Source: Nitrospirae bacterium RBG_16_43_11 (GTDB lineage: Bacteria > Nitrospirota > 9FT-COMBO-42-15 > HDB-SIOI813). From it: a DNA stretch of 5,050 nucleotides. The DNA is taken from the NCBI GenBank assembly GCA_001805165.1, contig MHEI01000048.1:1-5050 (forward strand). The letters are read 5' to 3'. Under the pieces are notes generated by a model that was not told the origin of the DNA, did not search any database, and saw only the letters and a list, made by a program, of their open reading frames with translations. The number at the start of each line of letters is the position of its first letter. The stretch's first letter is position 1. Below are positions 1 through 5,050 of the stretch, in pieces. The position numbers were made by a program, and so were the translations under genes.

Positions 1-550
1 TGGAATGCTTATCAAGGATGGACTGGTCTACAGCTATCTCTGCCTCTATGGATGCAGCCATTGTGCGGACGGCATTTGGGTAAATAAATCTTCTTACGAA
101 CCCGTTTACGCCATCAGCTCCTACTATATACCTGCATGTAAAGACATCGTCCTTTGTATAGACCTCGTACCCGTTTTTTGAAGTGGTAATGCCACCTACC
201 TTCTTTCCAGTGAGCAGGGTTGCCCCGGCCCGTACAGCCTCATAAGCCAAATGTGAGTCAAACTTGTCACGCATTATCATATATGCCACCGGTTGTTCAG
301 ACATAAGAAGGGTGCCCTCTTTTTGTCCATAACTAAAGTAGGCGCCAAAAACTTTAGCCTCAATGAAATCTTTGATGTCTGTATCAAGGACACGGTCAAT
401 CTTTAATGAAAGGCCGCCTCCGCATGGTTTGTATCTCGGGAGGTTGTCCTTTTCAAGGATGAGCACGCTTAGTCCTGCTTTTGCAAGCCTGTATGCGGCT
501 GTGGCTCCGGCTGGTCCTGAACCTGCTACTATGACATCGTAGTTTGGCAT
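1..550 (-). CDS. Geranylgeranyl reductase family FAD-dependent oxidoreductase (N-terminal 183 residues; 3' end outside window)
   Basis: Flavoprotein of the geranylgeranyl reductase family, whose members reduce isoprenoid double bonds in chlorophyll phytyl tails, archaeal lipids or menaquinone side chains. It is expected at the cytoplasmic membrane face. Seen: an N-terminal Rossmann dinucleotide motif GSGPAG (residues 10-15) after a beta strand (YDVIVA), an acidic residue ending the second strand (LEKD, 32-35), the family hallmark KPCGGGL (41-47), RDKFD (94-98) and the FAD-contacting GADG (144-147). The start is the ATG at 550-548, preceded by an AAAGGGGGGG ribosome site. It begins inside the end of lgt (22-bp overlap), so it is the fourth gene of the resB-ccdA-lgt operon. 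Family members are roughly 380-400 aa, so about half is visible. The substrate cannot be read from this part; quinone-tail or lipid saturation is inferred from the respiratory context. Another PHBH-fold oxidoreductase is less likely because of the PCGG motif. Confidence 0.88.
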   Translation of the reverse strand, partial: MPNYDVIVAGSGPAGATAAYRLAKAGLSVLILEKDNLPRYKPCGGGLSLKIDRVLDTDIKDFIEAKVFGAYFSYGQKEGTLLMSEQPVAYMIMRDKFDSHLAYEAVRAGATLLTGKKVGGITTSKNGYEVYTKDDVFTCRYIVGADGVNGFVRRFIYPNAVRTMAASIEAEIAVDQSILDKHS

Positions 551-1302
551 CGCCCCCCCTTTCTATGAAGATACAATCCTATTCCTATCAGGATAATGAC
601 GACACTAATAGCATGCGGCACTGGTACAAGATTAAATAATAATAACGAATCCCCCCTGAAGAATTCAAGGAAAAATCTTATTACCCCGTATCCTATCAAA
701 TAAGTTATAAACAACTGTCCGTCGAATGGGACCTTTTTTCTCCAATACCACAATCCCAAAAAAAGAATGAAGCTCATCATCAATTCATATATCTGTGTAG
801 GGTGAAGGGGTATGCCGAGCGGCGCCAGGGAGTTTGGGTCAGTAAAGACAATACCCCATGGAAGGGTTGTCGGTCTGCCATAACTGCATCCGTTCATAGT
901 ACATCCTATTCTTCCTATAGCCTGCCCAAGTGCTACGGAAGGTGCAAGGACGTCAGTAAATTTCCATACAGGCAATCCCTTTTTCCTGCAATACCATATC
1001 CCTGTAAGCACGCCGCCAAGAACTCCGCCATGAAGCGAGAGTCCTCCCTTCCATATGGCAAGTATCTCCATAGGGTGTGAAAGAAACCATGTGAGTTCTG
1101 AGAAGATGACATAGTACAGCCTTGCCCCTATTATTGCGGCTACCAGCAGGTATGAGAGGAGGTCATAGACTAAACCAGGCTGGAAGCCCTTTCTCTTTGC
1201 CTCCCTTTCGCCGATTATAGCCCCGGCAATAAAGGCAAGGGCAATCATTACTCCGTAGTATCTGATCTCGACAGAGCCGATCTTGATTAGTATGGGATGC
1301 AT
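529..1302 (-). CDS. lgt: Prolipoprotein diacylglyceryl transferase
   Basis: Integral membrane enzyme that transfers diacylglycerol from phosphatidylglycerol to the lipobox cysteine of prolipoproteins, the first step of lipoprotein maturation. The 257-aa length is normal. Seen: Y15/Y16 in TM1, the conserved HGG at 91-93 (equivalent to the E. coli catalytic-region His), the Lgt signature at 130-142 in the form GRIGCTMNGCSYG, HPTQIYE (167-173), and RFFLEFFRGD (209-218) holding the C-terminal conserved arginine region. About seven hydrophobic segments are visible. The frame is open upstream to 1425, but the ATG at 1302-1300 is preferred: it starts the family-typical MHPILIKIG, has a GGAG 5 nt upstream, and overlaps the ccdA stop as TAATG. 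A longer start would overlap ccdA by 124 bp and add a non-homologous extension. The two cysteines in the signature replace the Asn and Glu of the classical pattern, a variant I recall from Nitrospirota and Desulfobacterota-like sequences. It ends TAG, 22 bp inside the next gene. Confidence 0.96.
   Translation of the reverse strand: MHPILIKIGSVEIRYYGVMIALAFIAGAIIGEREAKRKGFQPGLVYDLLSYLLVAAIIGARLYYVIFSELTWFLSHPMEILAIWKGGLSLHGGVLGGVLTGIWYCRKKGLPVWKFTDVLAPSVALGQAIGRIGCTMNGCSYGRPTTLPWGIVFTDPNSLAPLGIPLHPTQIYELMMSFILFLGLWYWRKKVPFDGQLFITYLIGYGVIRFFLEFFRGDSLLLFNLVPVPHAISVVIILIGIGLYLHRKGGRCQTTMS
553..562 (-). promoter_or_regulatory. Shine-Dalgarno site of the reductase gene, an A3G7 tract inside lgt
   Basis: On the minus strand AAAGGGGGGG lies 2 nt before the ATG at 550. 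Part of the tract (AAGGGGG) gives purine-rich anti-SD pairing at a workable distance. It is also lgt coding sequence (codons for Lys-Gly-Gly), so ribosomes finishing lgt pass over it, which favours translational coupling. The homopolymer is also a possible slippage site. Confidence 0.7.
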
Positions 1303-2042
1303 TACAGCTCCACACTCCACCCTATCCCATGTTTTTGGAACCATGCAGTAATGAATGTGAGTGAGTCTGTAAAAATCATTATACCTACTAATATCAGGAA
1401 TGCCCCGCTCAGGATGTTTATCCATCTCATATATCGTGTTATAACCTTAAAGGTTGCAATAAAGGTGTTTATGGCAAGGGCTGATATAAAAAAAGGCAAA
1501 CCAAGCCCAAGAGAGTATACTGCCAGAAGCCCCATCCCCTTTGCGACAGACCCTGTTGTGCTTGCATAAAGGAGGATAGTGCCTAAGATAGGCCCAACGC
1601 ATGGTGTCCATCCTGCAGCGAATGCCATGCCAACAAGGAAAGATCCTATAAATCCGGCAGGCTTGTTTTCTATATGGAACTTTTTCTCAGAGGAGAGGAA
1701 GTTTAATTTGATAACCCCCATTATGTACAACCCGAATAGTACGATAAGTATGCCTCCGATTTTCTGAATTATATCCTGATAGGCAAGAAAGGCCTCTCCT
1801 ATAAATGTTGCTGATGCCCCGAGGAGGATAAAAACAAATGAGAAACCTCCTATAAAGGCAAGGGAATTTGTGATTGTAATGTACCGTACCCTGGTTTTTT
1901 CTTTAGCTGATGTAATATCTTCGAATGTCAGACCGGTTATGTAGGTAACAAAAGAAGGTACGAGTGGGAGGACACAGGGAGATACAAATGAAAGAAAACC
2001 TGCCGAAAATGCGACAAAGATAGAAATATGAGAATAATCCAT
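1302..2042 (-). CDS. ccdA: Cytochrome c biogenesis protein CcdA (DsbD transmembrane-domain family)
   Basis: Six-TM thiol-disulfide electron carrier that moves reducing equivalents from cytoplasmic thioredoxin to extracytoplasmic thioredoxin-like partners, keeping apocytochrome c CXXCH cysteines reduced. At 246 aa it is a usual stand-alone CcdA with no thioredoxin domains attached. Seen: the paired redox cysteines in their conserved settings, SPCVLPLVP (C23, TM1) and GWTPCVGPILG (C148, TM4), with the prolines that kink those helices. Hydrophobic segments lie at about 7-30, 60-80, 93-112, 131-160, 170-192 and 207-227. The ATG at 2042 has AGAGGGG 7 nt upstream and overlaps the resB stop as TAATG; its own TAA overlaps the lgt ATG in the same way. 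Placement behind resB points to cytochrome c maturation rather than to a general disulfide role. The extracytoplasmic partner (ResA/CcsX) is not in the window. Confidence 0.95.
   Translation of the reverse strand: MDYSHISIFVAFSAGFLSFVSPCVLPLVPSFVTYITGLTFEDITSAKEKTRVRYITITNSLAFIGGFSFVFILLGASATFIGEAFLAYQDIIQKIGGILIVLFGLYIMGVIKLNFLSSEKKFHIENKPAGFIGSFLVGMAFAAGWTPCVGPILGTILLYASTTGSVAKGMGLLAVYSLGLGLPFFISALAINTFIATFKVITRYMRWINILSGAFLILVGIMIFTDSLTFITAWFQKHGIGWSVEL
1308..1311 (-). promoter_or_regulatory. Shine-Dalgarno site that fixes the lgt start
   Basis: GGAG on the minus strand lies 5 nt before the ATG at 1302, within the last codons of ccdA. With the TAATG overlap it supports the 1302 start over any in-frame start farther upstream. 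Confidence 0.65.
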
Positions 2043-3091
2043 TAGTTAGCCCCTCTCAGACCGCCGACCGATTGAATATCGTTAATTAGCCTGTCCATTT
2101 CTGTTTCAAGACCGGTCGTATCTTTGTTAGATATGCCCCCTATATAGATCAATGCCCTATTTTCAGAGGGTACGATACTGATCCAGAGTCTCCTGTGAAA
2201 TATGAAAAAGGATATAAGAAGCCCAACCATAAGAAGACCGCTTCCCGCCCACACTATATTAACACCAGGGTCTTTAGCTATCTGAAGTTCTGAGTATTGA
2301 GGCGCTGTATCCGGATCTATATTTCCATTCTGGTAGAACCATATGCCTTTATATTGCAGTGGGTCGTTTACCTGGATGGTCTTTTTCAATACGCTCTTTC
2401 CGTTATCAATAACAGTAATGGTGCTGAAGTAGTCTTTAACCTTGCCATTTTCATAGTAGTCAATCCAGAATTTATCAAGGACAATAGTAAAGTTTCCCTC
2501 AGGGACATTTACAGGTACCCCTTCATAGACAGGAAGGAAACCCCTGAAACCTATTGCACTGCTTAGGGCAGCCCCGATAAGAATGAGGAAAATGCTGACA
2601 TGGCTGATAACGGGTCCCAATCTGCCTATAGCCCCTTTCGTTGCAAAGATGGCTATTTTACCATGATTATCTTCACGCCATAACTTATACTTCCGTCCCT
2701 TCAGGGACGATTCTACTTTCCGTTTTGCATCTTCCATATCTCCCTGAAACGGTATTAATGTGTGGTGTCTAAAGTTCAGTACAAGATTATGGGTAAAGTC
2801 ACAGTCTACTGAAGAATATGCCCTCCAAATGGCGGGGACTCTCTTTGAAAGGCATACGGCAAGGTTGACAGCAAGGAGAACGAGCAGGCTTGAGAACCAC
2901 CAGCTATGGTAGACATCTGTCAGTCGGATGGTCTGAATCCATCTGTACCACTTTTCACCAAACCTTGTTATGTATTCTTCGGGGCTTAACCCCTGTTCAA
3001 TCAGCGTCCCTGCTATCGAACCCGAAGCTAATAGGAAAAAGATTGCAACCGCTAATTTAACTGAACTTAAAAAGTTATATATTTTCCTCAC
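2042..3091 (-). CDS. resB: System II cytochrome c biogenesis protein ResB (Ccs1), short form
   Basis: Membrane subunit of the ResB-ResC (Ccs1-CcsA) synthase that exports haem and attaches it to apocytochrome c outside the cytoplasmic membrane. Seen: TM1 at about 10-28 ending GTLIEQG (28-34); DVYHSWWFSSLL (59-70) leading into TM2 to about 81; a basic linker; GPVISHVSIFLILIG (159-173) as TM3 with the conserved His at 164; an extracytoplasmic domain with VNDPLQYKGIWFYQ (241-254); TM4 at about 279-298 followed by FHRRLWI (298-304); and a soluble C-terminal tail. At 349 aa it is shorter than the roughly 540-aa Bacillus protein but resembles compact ResB forms of other phyla. The start is a GTG directly after an in-frame TAA, so no longer start exists, and a shorter one would cut TM1. 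No well-spaced SD is seen; GAGAAAAGG ends 16 nt upstream. It is first gene of the operon. The usual partner gene resC/ccsA is not adjacent. Confidence 0.93.
   Translation of the reverse strand: MRKIYNFLSSVKLAVAIFFLLASGSIAGTLIEQGLSPEEYITRFGEKWYRWIQTIRLTDVYHSWWFSSLLVLLAVNLAVCLSKRVPAIWRAYSSVDCDFTHNLVLNFRHHTLIPFQGDMEDAKRKVESSLKGRKYKLWREDNHGKIAIFATKGAIGRLGPVISHVSIFLILIGAALSSAIGFRGFLPVYEGVPVNVPEGNFTIVLDKFWIDYYENGKVKDYFSTITVIDNGKSVLKKTIQVNDPLQYKGIWFYQNGNIDPDTAPQYSELQIAKDPGVNIVWAGSGLLMVGLLISFFIFHRRLWISIVPSENRALIYIGGISNKDTTGLETEMDRLINDIQSVGGLRGAN
2050..2056 (-). promoter_or_regulatory. Shine-Dalgarno site of ccdA
   Basis: AGAGGGG on the minus strand, 7 nt before the ATG at 2042, lies within the last codons of resB. 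It is the best-spaced ribosome site of the minus-strand operon and supports the assigned ccdA start. Confidence 0.75.
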
Positions 3092-3134
3092 TTATGTATT
3101 TTCTAAACCTTTTCTCTTGAGCAATAAAATTCAT
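3075..3134 (-). other. Possible 19-codon upstream ORF overlapping the resB start
   Basis: On the minus strand an ATG at 3134-3132 opens a 19-codon frame (MNFIAQEKRFRKYISEENI) ending TAA at 3077-3075, 17 bp inside resB in another frame. The ATG sits at about the predicted transcription start of the minus-strand promoter, so it could be read as a nearly leaderless message. The peptide matches nothing I recognise, and chance is a real alternative for so short a frame. It is noted because resB lacks a well-placed ribosome site and could be coupled to it. Confidence 0.25.
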
Positions 3135-3146
3135 TAAGCGTAGAAT
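3117..3146 (+). promoter_or_regulatory. Candidate promoter of the AI-2E family gene sharing the -10 with the divergent promoter
   Basis: TTGAGC (3117-3122) as -35, an 18-bp spacer and TAGAAT (3141-3146) as -10, five of six to consensus. Initiation would be near 3153, about 85 nt before the TTG start. The -10 overlaps that of the minus-strand promoter base for base over 3142-3146. An alternative plus-strand promoter, TTGAAA (3183-3188), 17 bp, TACGCT (3206-3211), would start near 3218 and cannot be excluded. Confidence 0.42.
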
Positions 3147-3170
3147 AAACCATGCCATGTTTATTGTCAA
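3142..3170 (-). promoter_or_regulatory. Sigma-70-type promoter of the resB-ccdA-lgt operon
   Basis: Reading the minus strand, TTGACA (3170-3165) is a perfect -35 consensus, followed by a 17-bp spacer and TATTCT (3147-3142) as -10, matching the consensus at four of six positions including T1, A2 and T6. Predicted initiation is near 3135, giving a leader of about 43 nt before the resB GTG. It is the only such strong match in the intergenic region and faces the right way. Confidence 0.72.
3144..3165. promoter_or_regulatory. Inverted repeat (candidate operator) in the divergent promoter region
   Basis: AATAAAC (3144-3150) and GTTTATT (3159-3165) are a perfect 7-bp inverted repeat separated by 8 bp (CATGCCAT). 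The symmetry extends inward with one bulged base as AATAAAC(C)AT / ATGTTTATT. The 22-bp element runs from the shared -10 to the first base of the minus-strand -35, the usual place for a repressor site. It does not fit the FNR (TTGAT-N4-ATCAA) or CRP (TGTGA-N6-TCACA) patterns, so no regulator is named. Confidence 0.4.
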
Positions 3171-3224
3171 GAAAACCTGAATTTGAAATTTAAGATTGCA
3201 TCTGCTACGCTGTTTCCTGCCATC

Positions 3225-3230
3225 AGGGGG
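3225..3230 (+). promoter_or_regulatory. Shine-Dalgarno site that fixes the start of the AI-2E family gene
   Basis: AGGGGG ends 7 nt before the TTG at 3238. The frame remains open to a TTG at 3196, but the 14 extra residues include charged and non-family sequence, and the 3196 TTG has no ribosome site. The start at 3238 is therefore preferred. Confidence 0.7.
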
Positions 3231-3237
3231 CATTTCT

Positions 3238-4245
3238 TTGGAGATAGACCGTAAAAAAGTTGTTGCTGTAGTCCTTGTTTTAATCCCGGTACTTATCCTT
3301 TATGGCGCTCACGAGGTGTTTAAACCTTTCTACAAGGCGATATTGTGGGCTGTAATTGTCGGTGTGACCTTCTGGCCCGTGAACAAAAAAATCCGCCTCC
3401 TGCTCAGAGGGAGAGAGGCCCTGAGTTCATTAATAGCTACTGTTGGTGTGCTTCTTTTTTTTCTTATACCATCTGCATTCTTAATAAAATCTCTCGTAAC
3501 ACAGGTGTCTTATGTTTATGAAAAGGTCTACCCTCAGATACCCATGATTCTGGACAGGATATATCAGCTTATTCCTTTCAAAGATGACAGCCTTAAAGAA
3601 AACCTGATAACCAATTTCAAAGATGTCGGGCAAGTTCTGATCAGTTACATGAGTTCAGCAACCGGTAATGTATTGTCAGTTCTGTTCCAGATGAGTGTCA
3701 CTGTACTGATATTGTATTTTATCTTCCGTGACGGGGAAAGGTTCATAGAGAGGCTTAGAAACTCTATGCTGATACCTTCAGAGGAAATAGATATTTTTGT
3801 CAGGGAAACGGGAGAGGTAATAAGGGCGGTGATCTATGGTGTTATATTTACGGCAATGCTGCAGGGTGTGCTGGGAGGAATAGGTTTCTGGATAACAGGG
3901 CTTCCTGCACCGGTGCTCTTTGGCGCTATAATGTTTATCATGGCCATCATTCCGTTTGCAGGCACCGCTATTGTATGGGGTCCTGCCGCCGTTTACCTTC
4001 TATACTATGGTATGATATGGCAAGGGATATTTCTTATTTTATGGGGCTTGCTTGCTGTGGGAATGATAGATAACTTCCTGAGGCCCTATTTCATCAGCAA
4101 GAGGCTTGGATTTCATGTGATCTTCTCATTTATCGGTATCATCGGAGGCATGTCGGCGTTTGGGTTTGTCGGGGTGTTTCTGGGGCCGCTGCTGATTGCT
4201 CTATTAATAAGATTGATTGAGAAATATTCAGGCATGGAGGCATAA
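3238..4245 (+). CDS. AI-2E family (UPF0118, YdiK/TqsA/PerM-type) membrane transporter
   Basis: Polytopic membrane protein of the AI-2 exporter (PF01594) family, a loosely defined group that includes TqsA-like AI-2 exporters, PerM-like permeases and Na+/H+ antiporters; the substrate here is unknown. From the TTG start the protein is 335 aa, a usual length. Seen: two N-terminal hydrophobic helices (about 8-23 and 33-47) with FWPVNKKI (45-52), a third (about 63-83), a soluble segment (about 88-140), TM with YFIFRDGERF (160-169, family-typical FRDG), then a compact helical block containing LPAPVLFGAIMFIMAIIPFAG (from 222), DNFLRP (278-283) and GFVGVFLGPLLIALL (309-323). The DNxLRP and FxGPL elements are the most diagnostic. 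TTG as initiator is uncommon but has a well-spaced AGGGGG. A YyaL-type gene follows after 9 bp, suggesting co-transcription. Nothing visible shows a link to AI-2 signalling. Confidence 0.9.
   Translation: MEIDRKKVVAVVLVLIPVLILYGAHEVFKPFYKAILWAVIVGVTFWPVNKKIRLLLRGREALSSLIATVGVLLFFLIPSAFLIKSLVTQVSYVYEKVYPQIPMILDRIYQLIPFKDDSLKENLITNFKDVGQVLISYMSSATGNVLSVLFQMSVTVLILYFIFRDGERFIERLRNSMLIPSEEIDIFVRETGEVIRAVIYGVIFTAMLQGVLGGIGFWITGLPAPVLFGAIMFIMAIIPFAGTAIVWGPAAVYLLYYGMIWQGIFLILWGLLAVGMIDNFLRPYFISKRLGFHVIFSFIGIIGGMSAFGFVGVFLGPLLIALLIRLIEKYSGMEA
4236..4240 (+). promoter_or_regulatory. Probable Shine-Dalgarno site for the yyaL-type gene
   Basis: GGAGG lies in the last codons of the AI-2E gene and ends 14 nt before the GTG at 4255. 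The spacing is longer than optimal, but no better motif or in-frame start exists between the upstream stop at 4243-4245 and the conserved NKLINETSPYLLHHA region. Confidence 0.45.
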
Positions 4246-4254
4246 ATAAATTCT

Positions 4255-5050
4255 GTGGAACAGTACAAATACACAAACAAATTAATCAATGAGACAAGCC
4301 CGTATCTTCTGCATCACGCTCATAACCCGGTAGACTGGTATCCGTGGGGAGATGAAGCCTTTCAGAAGGCGAAGGATGAAGACAAGCCAATTCTGCTGAG
4401 CATCGGATACTCAGCCTGCCACTGGTGTCACGTTATGGAAAAGGAGTCTTTTGAGAATGAAGAGATAGCAGCCTTAATGAACAGGTATTTTGTCAGCATA
4501 AAGGTTGACAGGGAAGAAATGCCTGACATAGATGAAGTATACCAGTATGCTGTGCAAATCCTTGGCAAGGGAGGCGGCTGGCCTCTTACGGTCTTTCTTA
4601 CCCCTGAAGGAAAACCGTTTTTCGGCGGCACATACTTCCCGCCTGAAGAGAGGTATGGTCAACAGGCATTTCCGGATGTCCTTGCTGCTGTTGCAGAGGC
4701 ATACAGGGAACGAAAAGGGGTTTTGGAAAGTACAATCGAAGACCTGAAAGGTGTTTTGAACAGGCTTTCTGAAAAAAAACCTGCAGTGAATGGATTTAAT
4801 CTTGTTGATGCAGAGAGTGCCGTTTCAAGACTTCTAAGGGATTATGATCCATCTCACGGCGGTTTTGGATCTGCCCCCAAGTTTCCCGGTGCCTTACAAT
4901 TATCGCTGCTCCTCAGATACTATAAACGCAGCAGGGACAGCATGTCACTGGAAGCTGTAGAGAAAACACTGCGTAGTATGGCTGAAGGGGGGATATATGA
5001 TCAGCTTGGCGGCGGATTTCACCGCTATTCTGTTGATGAAAGATGGCTGA
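4255..5050 (+). CDS. yyaL: Thioredoxin-domain protein of the YyaL/DUF255 (SPATA20) family, N-terminal 265 residues; 3' end outside window
   Basis: Member of the widespread family with an N-terminal thioredoxin-like domain (DUF255, PF03190) joined to an (alpha/alpha)6-barrel resembling N-acylglucosamine 2-epimerase; the physiological reaction is not established. Seen: the hallmark NETSPYLLHHAHNPVDWYPW (12-31), the redox-type motif CHWC (55-58) within SIGYSACHWCHVME, VDREEMPDID (84-93), GGWPLTVFLTPEGKPFFGGTYFP (108 onward; P110 likely the cis-proline), DPSHGGFGSAPKFP (198-211), and the barrel start GGIYDQLGGGFHRYSVDE (245-262). No signal peptide or TM segment is visible, so it is cytoplasmic. 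Full-length homologues are about 600-700 aa, so about 40% is present. The start is the GTG at 4255; it is the only usual initiator between the in-frame upstream TAA and the conserved block. The reading frame is intact to the window edge. Confidence 0.93.
   Translation, partial: MEQYKYTNKLINETSPYLLHHAHNPVDWYPWGDEAFQKAKDEDKPILLSIGYSACHWCHVMEKESFENEEIAALMNRYFVSIKVDREEMPDIDEVYQYAVQILGKGGGWPLTVFLTPEGKPFFGGTYFPPEERYGQQAFPDVLAAVAEAYRERKGVLESTIEDLKGVLNRLSEKKPAVNGFNLVDAESAVSRLLRDYDPSHGGFGSAPKFPGALQLSLLLRYYKRSRDSMSLEAVEKTLRSMAEGGIYDQLGGGFHRYSVDERWL

Noticed and set aside
802..1080. Open frame on the plus strand opposite lgt
   Set aside because: Its composition is an antisense shadow of a clear membrane enzyme, with no family motif or ribosome site. 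The plus-strand frames at 1297-1569, 1579-1767 and 2297-2566 were rejected on the same grounds.
1303..1425. N-terminal extension of lgt by 41 residues to an ATG at 1425
   Set aside because: It lies wholly inside the ccdA 3' end, has no homology to Lgt N termini, and the TAATG start at 1302 has a well-spaced GGAG.
3183..3211. Second plus-strand promoter, TTGAAA-N17-TACGCT
   Set aside because: The -10 matches only three of six positions. It was kept only as an alternative to the TTGAGC/TAGAAT promoter.
3196..3237. Earlier TTG start for the AI-2E family gene
   Set aside because: There is no ribosome site before 3196, while AGGGGG sits 7 nt before the TTG at 3238; the extra 14 residues do not look like family sequence.
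3092..3237. Structured RNA or riboswitch in the divergent intergenic region
   Set aside because: The predicted leaders are about 43 and 85 nt and AT-rich, and I see no convincing stem system beyond the promoter inverted repeat.
4246..4254. Terminator or separate promoter between the two plus-strand genes
   Set aside because: The gap is only 9 bp with no hairpin or T-run, so read-through is expected.
4428..4662. Minus-strand and alternative-frame plus-strand open frames within the yyaL-type gene
   Set aside because: They overlap a strongly conserved thioredoxin-family frame that is open to the window edge, and show no recognisable motif.

Overview
The window comes from a bacterium with moderate GC content (mid-40s percent by eye), dense gene packing and Shine-Dalgarno-led translation. 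It encodes System II (Ccs/Res-type) cytochrome c biogenesis parts. Its Lgt carries the cysteine-containing GRIGCxxNGCxYG signature variant, and it has a bacterial geranylgeranyl-reductase-family enzyme. By recollection this mix suits a Nitrospirota or Desulfobacterota-like lineage, probably respiratory and anaerobic or microaerophilic. That placement is an inference; no marker gene here fixes it.

Layout: two gene blocks diverge from a 146-bp intergenic region (3092-3237). Leftward (minus strand) runs a tightly packed four-gene operon: resB (2042-3091), ccdA (1302-2042), lgt (529-1302) and a geranylgeranyl-reductase-family flavoprotein (1-550, cut by the window edge). Each junction overlaps: resB/ccdA and ccdA/lgt both share a TAATG stop-start, and lgt overlaps the reductase by 22 bp. 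Rightward (plus strand) run an AI-2E-family (UPF0118) membrane protein (3238-4245) and, 9 bp later, a YyaL/DUF255-type thioredoxin-domain protein (4255-5050, cut by the window edge).

How the genes may work together: CcdA carries reducing power from cytoplasmic thioredoxin across the membrane, and ResB is half of the System II machine that delivers haem to apocytochrome c. Lgt attaches diacylglycerol to prolipoproteins, and the reductase saturates isoprenoid double bonds, possibly of a quinone tail or lipid. The operon therefore reads as a cell-envelope and respiratory-chain assembly unit. The System II partners ResC/CcsA and ResA are absent from the window. The rightward pair is probably unrelated housekeeping or transport.

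The intergenic region is the most information-rich non-coding part. It holds a strong minus-strand sigma-70-type promoter (TTGACA, 17 bp, TATTCT) and a plausible plus-strand promoter sharing almost the same -10 sequence. A 7-bp perfect inverted repeat (arms 8 bp apart) lies over both, and a 19-codon upstream ORF overlaps the resB start. I saw no RNA genes, insertion sequences, CRISPR arrays or convincing terminators. No wholly new system is evident; the window is mostly ordinary core genes with some unusual regulatory geometry.
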